Shown here: in pieces, positions 63,035 to 64,000 of the stretch
Layout of the letters: every line of letters starts with the position of its first letter
How positions within the stretch are numbered: position 1 is the first letter of the stretch
Assembly (NCBI GenBank): GCA_963676655.2
Contig: CAXXKX010000002.1
Span: 930,001 to 994,000, forward strand
DNA length: 64,000 nucleotides
Origin: G963676655 sp963676655
GTDB lineage: Bacteria > Verrucomicrobiota > Lentisphaeria > Victivallales > Victivallaceae
Reading direction: 5' to 3'
Position numbers and translations under genes: made by a program
Notes under the pieces: model-generated
Databases searched by the model: none
What the model was told of the DNA's origin: nothing
Seen by the model: the letters and a program-made list of their open reading frames with translations, nothing else

Positions 63035-63340
63035 ATGAAAAGACTTCTGACTCTTTTGGCCGCTGTTTTTATGTTCTGCGGCTGTGGTGAATCTACAGGA
63101 AAAGTTGATTCTGCAACAAAGCAGGAACTCTCCAGTGCTATTGCTAAATATTGTTCCGGCAAGAGCATGGGAATGAAAGTAAAATCTTTTGAGAATGTGG
63201 ATATTCAGGGGAATAATGCCACTGCGTTATGCAAAATGGAAGAGGCCGGCGGCCTCTATAATATGTCCGTAAAATGGTCCTTTAAGTTTAAAAAACAAAA
63301 CGGCAAATGGGTTGCCACGGAGCATTCGGACAAAAAATAA
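63035..63340 (+). CDS. small putative lipoprotein
   Basis: A 101-residue protein with a lipoprotein-like signal peptide (KRLLTLLAAVFMFCGC, the lipidated Cys probably Cys17). The mature part is small and polar (GKVDSATKQELSSAIAKYC, MSVKWSFKFKKQNGKWVATEHSD) and looks like a beta-rich lipoprotein of the DUF4878 sort, but I do not assign a family. TCAAGGGCTCGGGT stands before the ATG. The secreted protein gene at 63353 follows after 12 bp. Confidence 0.7.
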   Translation: MKRLLTLLAAVFMFCGCGESTGKVDSATKQELSSAIAKYCSGKSMGMKVKSFENVDIQGNNATALCKMEEAGGLYNMSVKWSFKFKKQNGKWVATEHSDKK

Positions 63341-63352
63341 GGAGAAGATAAG

Positions 63353-64000
63353 ATGAGAACACAAATTCTGTCTGCCTTGACGCTCGTAGCCGCTTCAGGT
63401 ATTTTTGCCGCGGAAATCTTTAAAGCTGACGGTGAAAAAGACTCGGCTAAAAAGCTTTTTGTCGGAAAGCAAATTCCGGCTGAAACAGACGCAAAGACTT
63501 ATACCTTGACCGGACACAATTATGTTTACAGCAAGAAGATCTATAAAATCGATCCAACTAAGAAATATGTCCTTAAAGGAAAATTTCGTAATTTGAATGA
63601 CAAACCGGCTCCGCTGTATTTTGGTTTGATTCTTTGCGATGCAAAAAATAAATATCTTTCACCTCACATGGTCAATCCTGTTGTCGGTACTGAAACTAAA
63701 TTAGCCGCCGCCTGTAAGAAGACCGATAAGGTGCTGAAATTGCAGGATGCGTCGAAATGGAAGAAATATTCAGCCGCAGGGGTGGCCTTTGAAGCGGACT
63801 TAAGTGGTAAATATGCTGATTTGCCCACCAAAAATACTTCAACTCTATCGTCTCGCGGTATTACTTCCATCAAGAAAGTCGGAAACATTTGGGAAGTAAC
63901 ATTGAAAGGCCCGGTTGGCAAAGATTATCCGGCTGGAACCGCCGTACGTGAGCACCTTCTGTATGGTGGATACATGTATTGTGCCGCGTCTAACAGCCGT
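63353..64000 (+). CDS. secreted protein, N-terminal part (3' end outside window)
   Basis: An open frame of 216 codons running off the window, with no stop. AAGGAG before the ATG is a strong ribosome site. The signal peptide is QILSALTLVAASGIFAAE (about residues 4-21). The mature part begins with a beta-sandwich-like stretch: LTGHNYVYSKKIYKIDPTKKYVLKGKF, then PLYFGLILCDAKNKYLSPHMVN. This pattern recalls carbohydrate-binding beta domains. It forms a pair with the upstream lipoprotein gene. Function unknown. Confidence 0.75.
   Translation, partial: MRTQILSALTLVAASGIFAAEIFKADGEKDSAKKLFVGKQIPAETDAKTYTLTGHNYVYSKKIYKIDPTKKYVLKGKFRNLNDKPAPLYFGLILCDAKNKYLSPHMVNPVVGTETKLAAACKKTDKVLKLQDASKWKKYSAAGVAFEADLSGKYADLPTKNTSTLSSRGITSIKKVGNIWEVTLKGPVGKDYPAGTAVREHLLYGGYMYCAASNSR

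Overview
The window reads as chromosomal DNA of a Gram-negative, strongly saccharolytic bacterium, most likely of the Lentisphaerota (Victivallis/Lentisphaera-like). This placement is an inference. It rests on prepilin-type proteins with an FTLIELLVVIAIIAILAS leader and a C-terminal H-X9-DG motif, a type I sulfatase, secreted TIM-barrel proteins, glycyl radical enzymes, AraC/LacI/GntR-LacI regulators beside glycosidases, REP-associated transposases, and LPS genes (an LptF/LptG permease and a GT9 glycosyltransferase). TGA ends many ordinary genes, so the genetic code is standard.

Layout. 1-7.5 kb is a glycyl radical enzyme (GRE) locus: the tail of one GRE, a secreted protein, two overlapping full-length GREs, one radical SAM activase and an AraC regulator. 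7.5-18.2 kb is mostly housekeeping: an AsmA-like protein, mfd, a sigma-70 factor with a Lys/Ala-rich N-terminus, rpsU (too short for usual gene callers), an LptF/LptG permease and an FMN azoreductase. Its spacers hold unusual palindromic elements. 18.4-24.7 kb carries a marR - DUF1566/EF-hand - sulfatase operon under a perfect 13-bp inverted repeat, a prepilin-like gene, a GntR-LacI regulator broken by an in-frame TGA, and a methyltransferase. 24.9-39.5 kb is a glycogen island: a GH13-debranching enzyme fusion, a lone CBM48 protein, glgP, glgA and a eukaryote-type glgB. Two related RAYT transposases lie upstream and downstream of it. 40-51.4 kb holds a U32-like protein, an EIIA-CBS protein next to an ion transporter, recX, a GT9 glycosyltransferase, a flavoprotein, rsfS-nadD, cca and cinA. 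51.4-59.7 kb is a carbohydrate catabolic block on the minus strand (LacI, six-hairpin glycosidase, large secreted protein, prepilin-like protein, GH42). 59.9-64 kb has a zinc-ribbon protein, rpmA, obgE overlapping a beta-propeller glycosidase, a small lipoprotein and the start of a secreted protein.

How it fits together. The periplasmic or secreted hydrolases and sulfatase would release sugars. The GRE locus probably ferments a specific anaerobic substrate. The glycogen island stores and remobilises glucose. No glgC, CRISPR array, tRNA or rRNA was seen. The most promising leads are the three-GRE locus of unknown substrate, the debranching fusion with its stand-alone CBM48 partner, the palindromic repeats together with RAYTs that have Phe at the position where I expect the catalytic Tyr, the hairpin cluster at 15.5-15.75 kb, and the terminator-like hairpin in the mfd leader.
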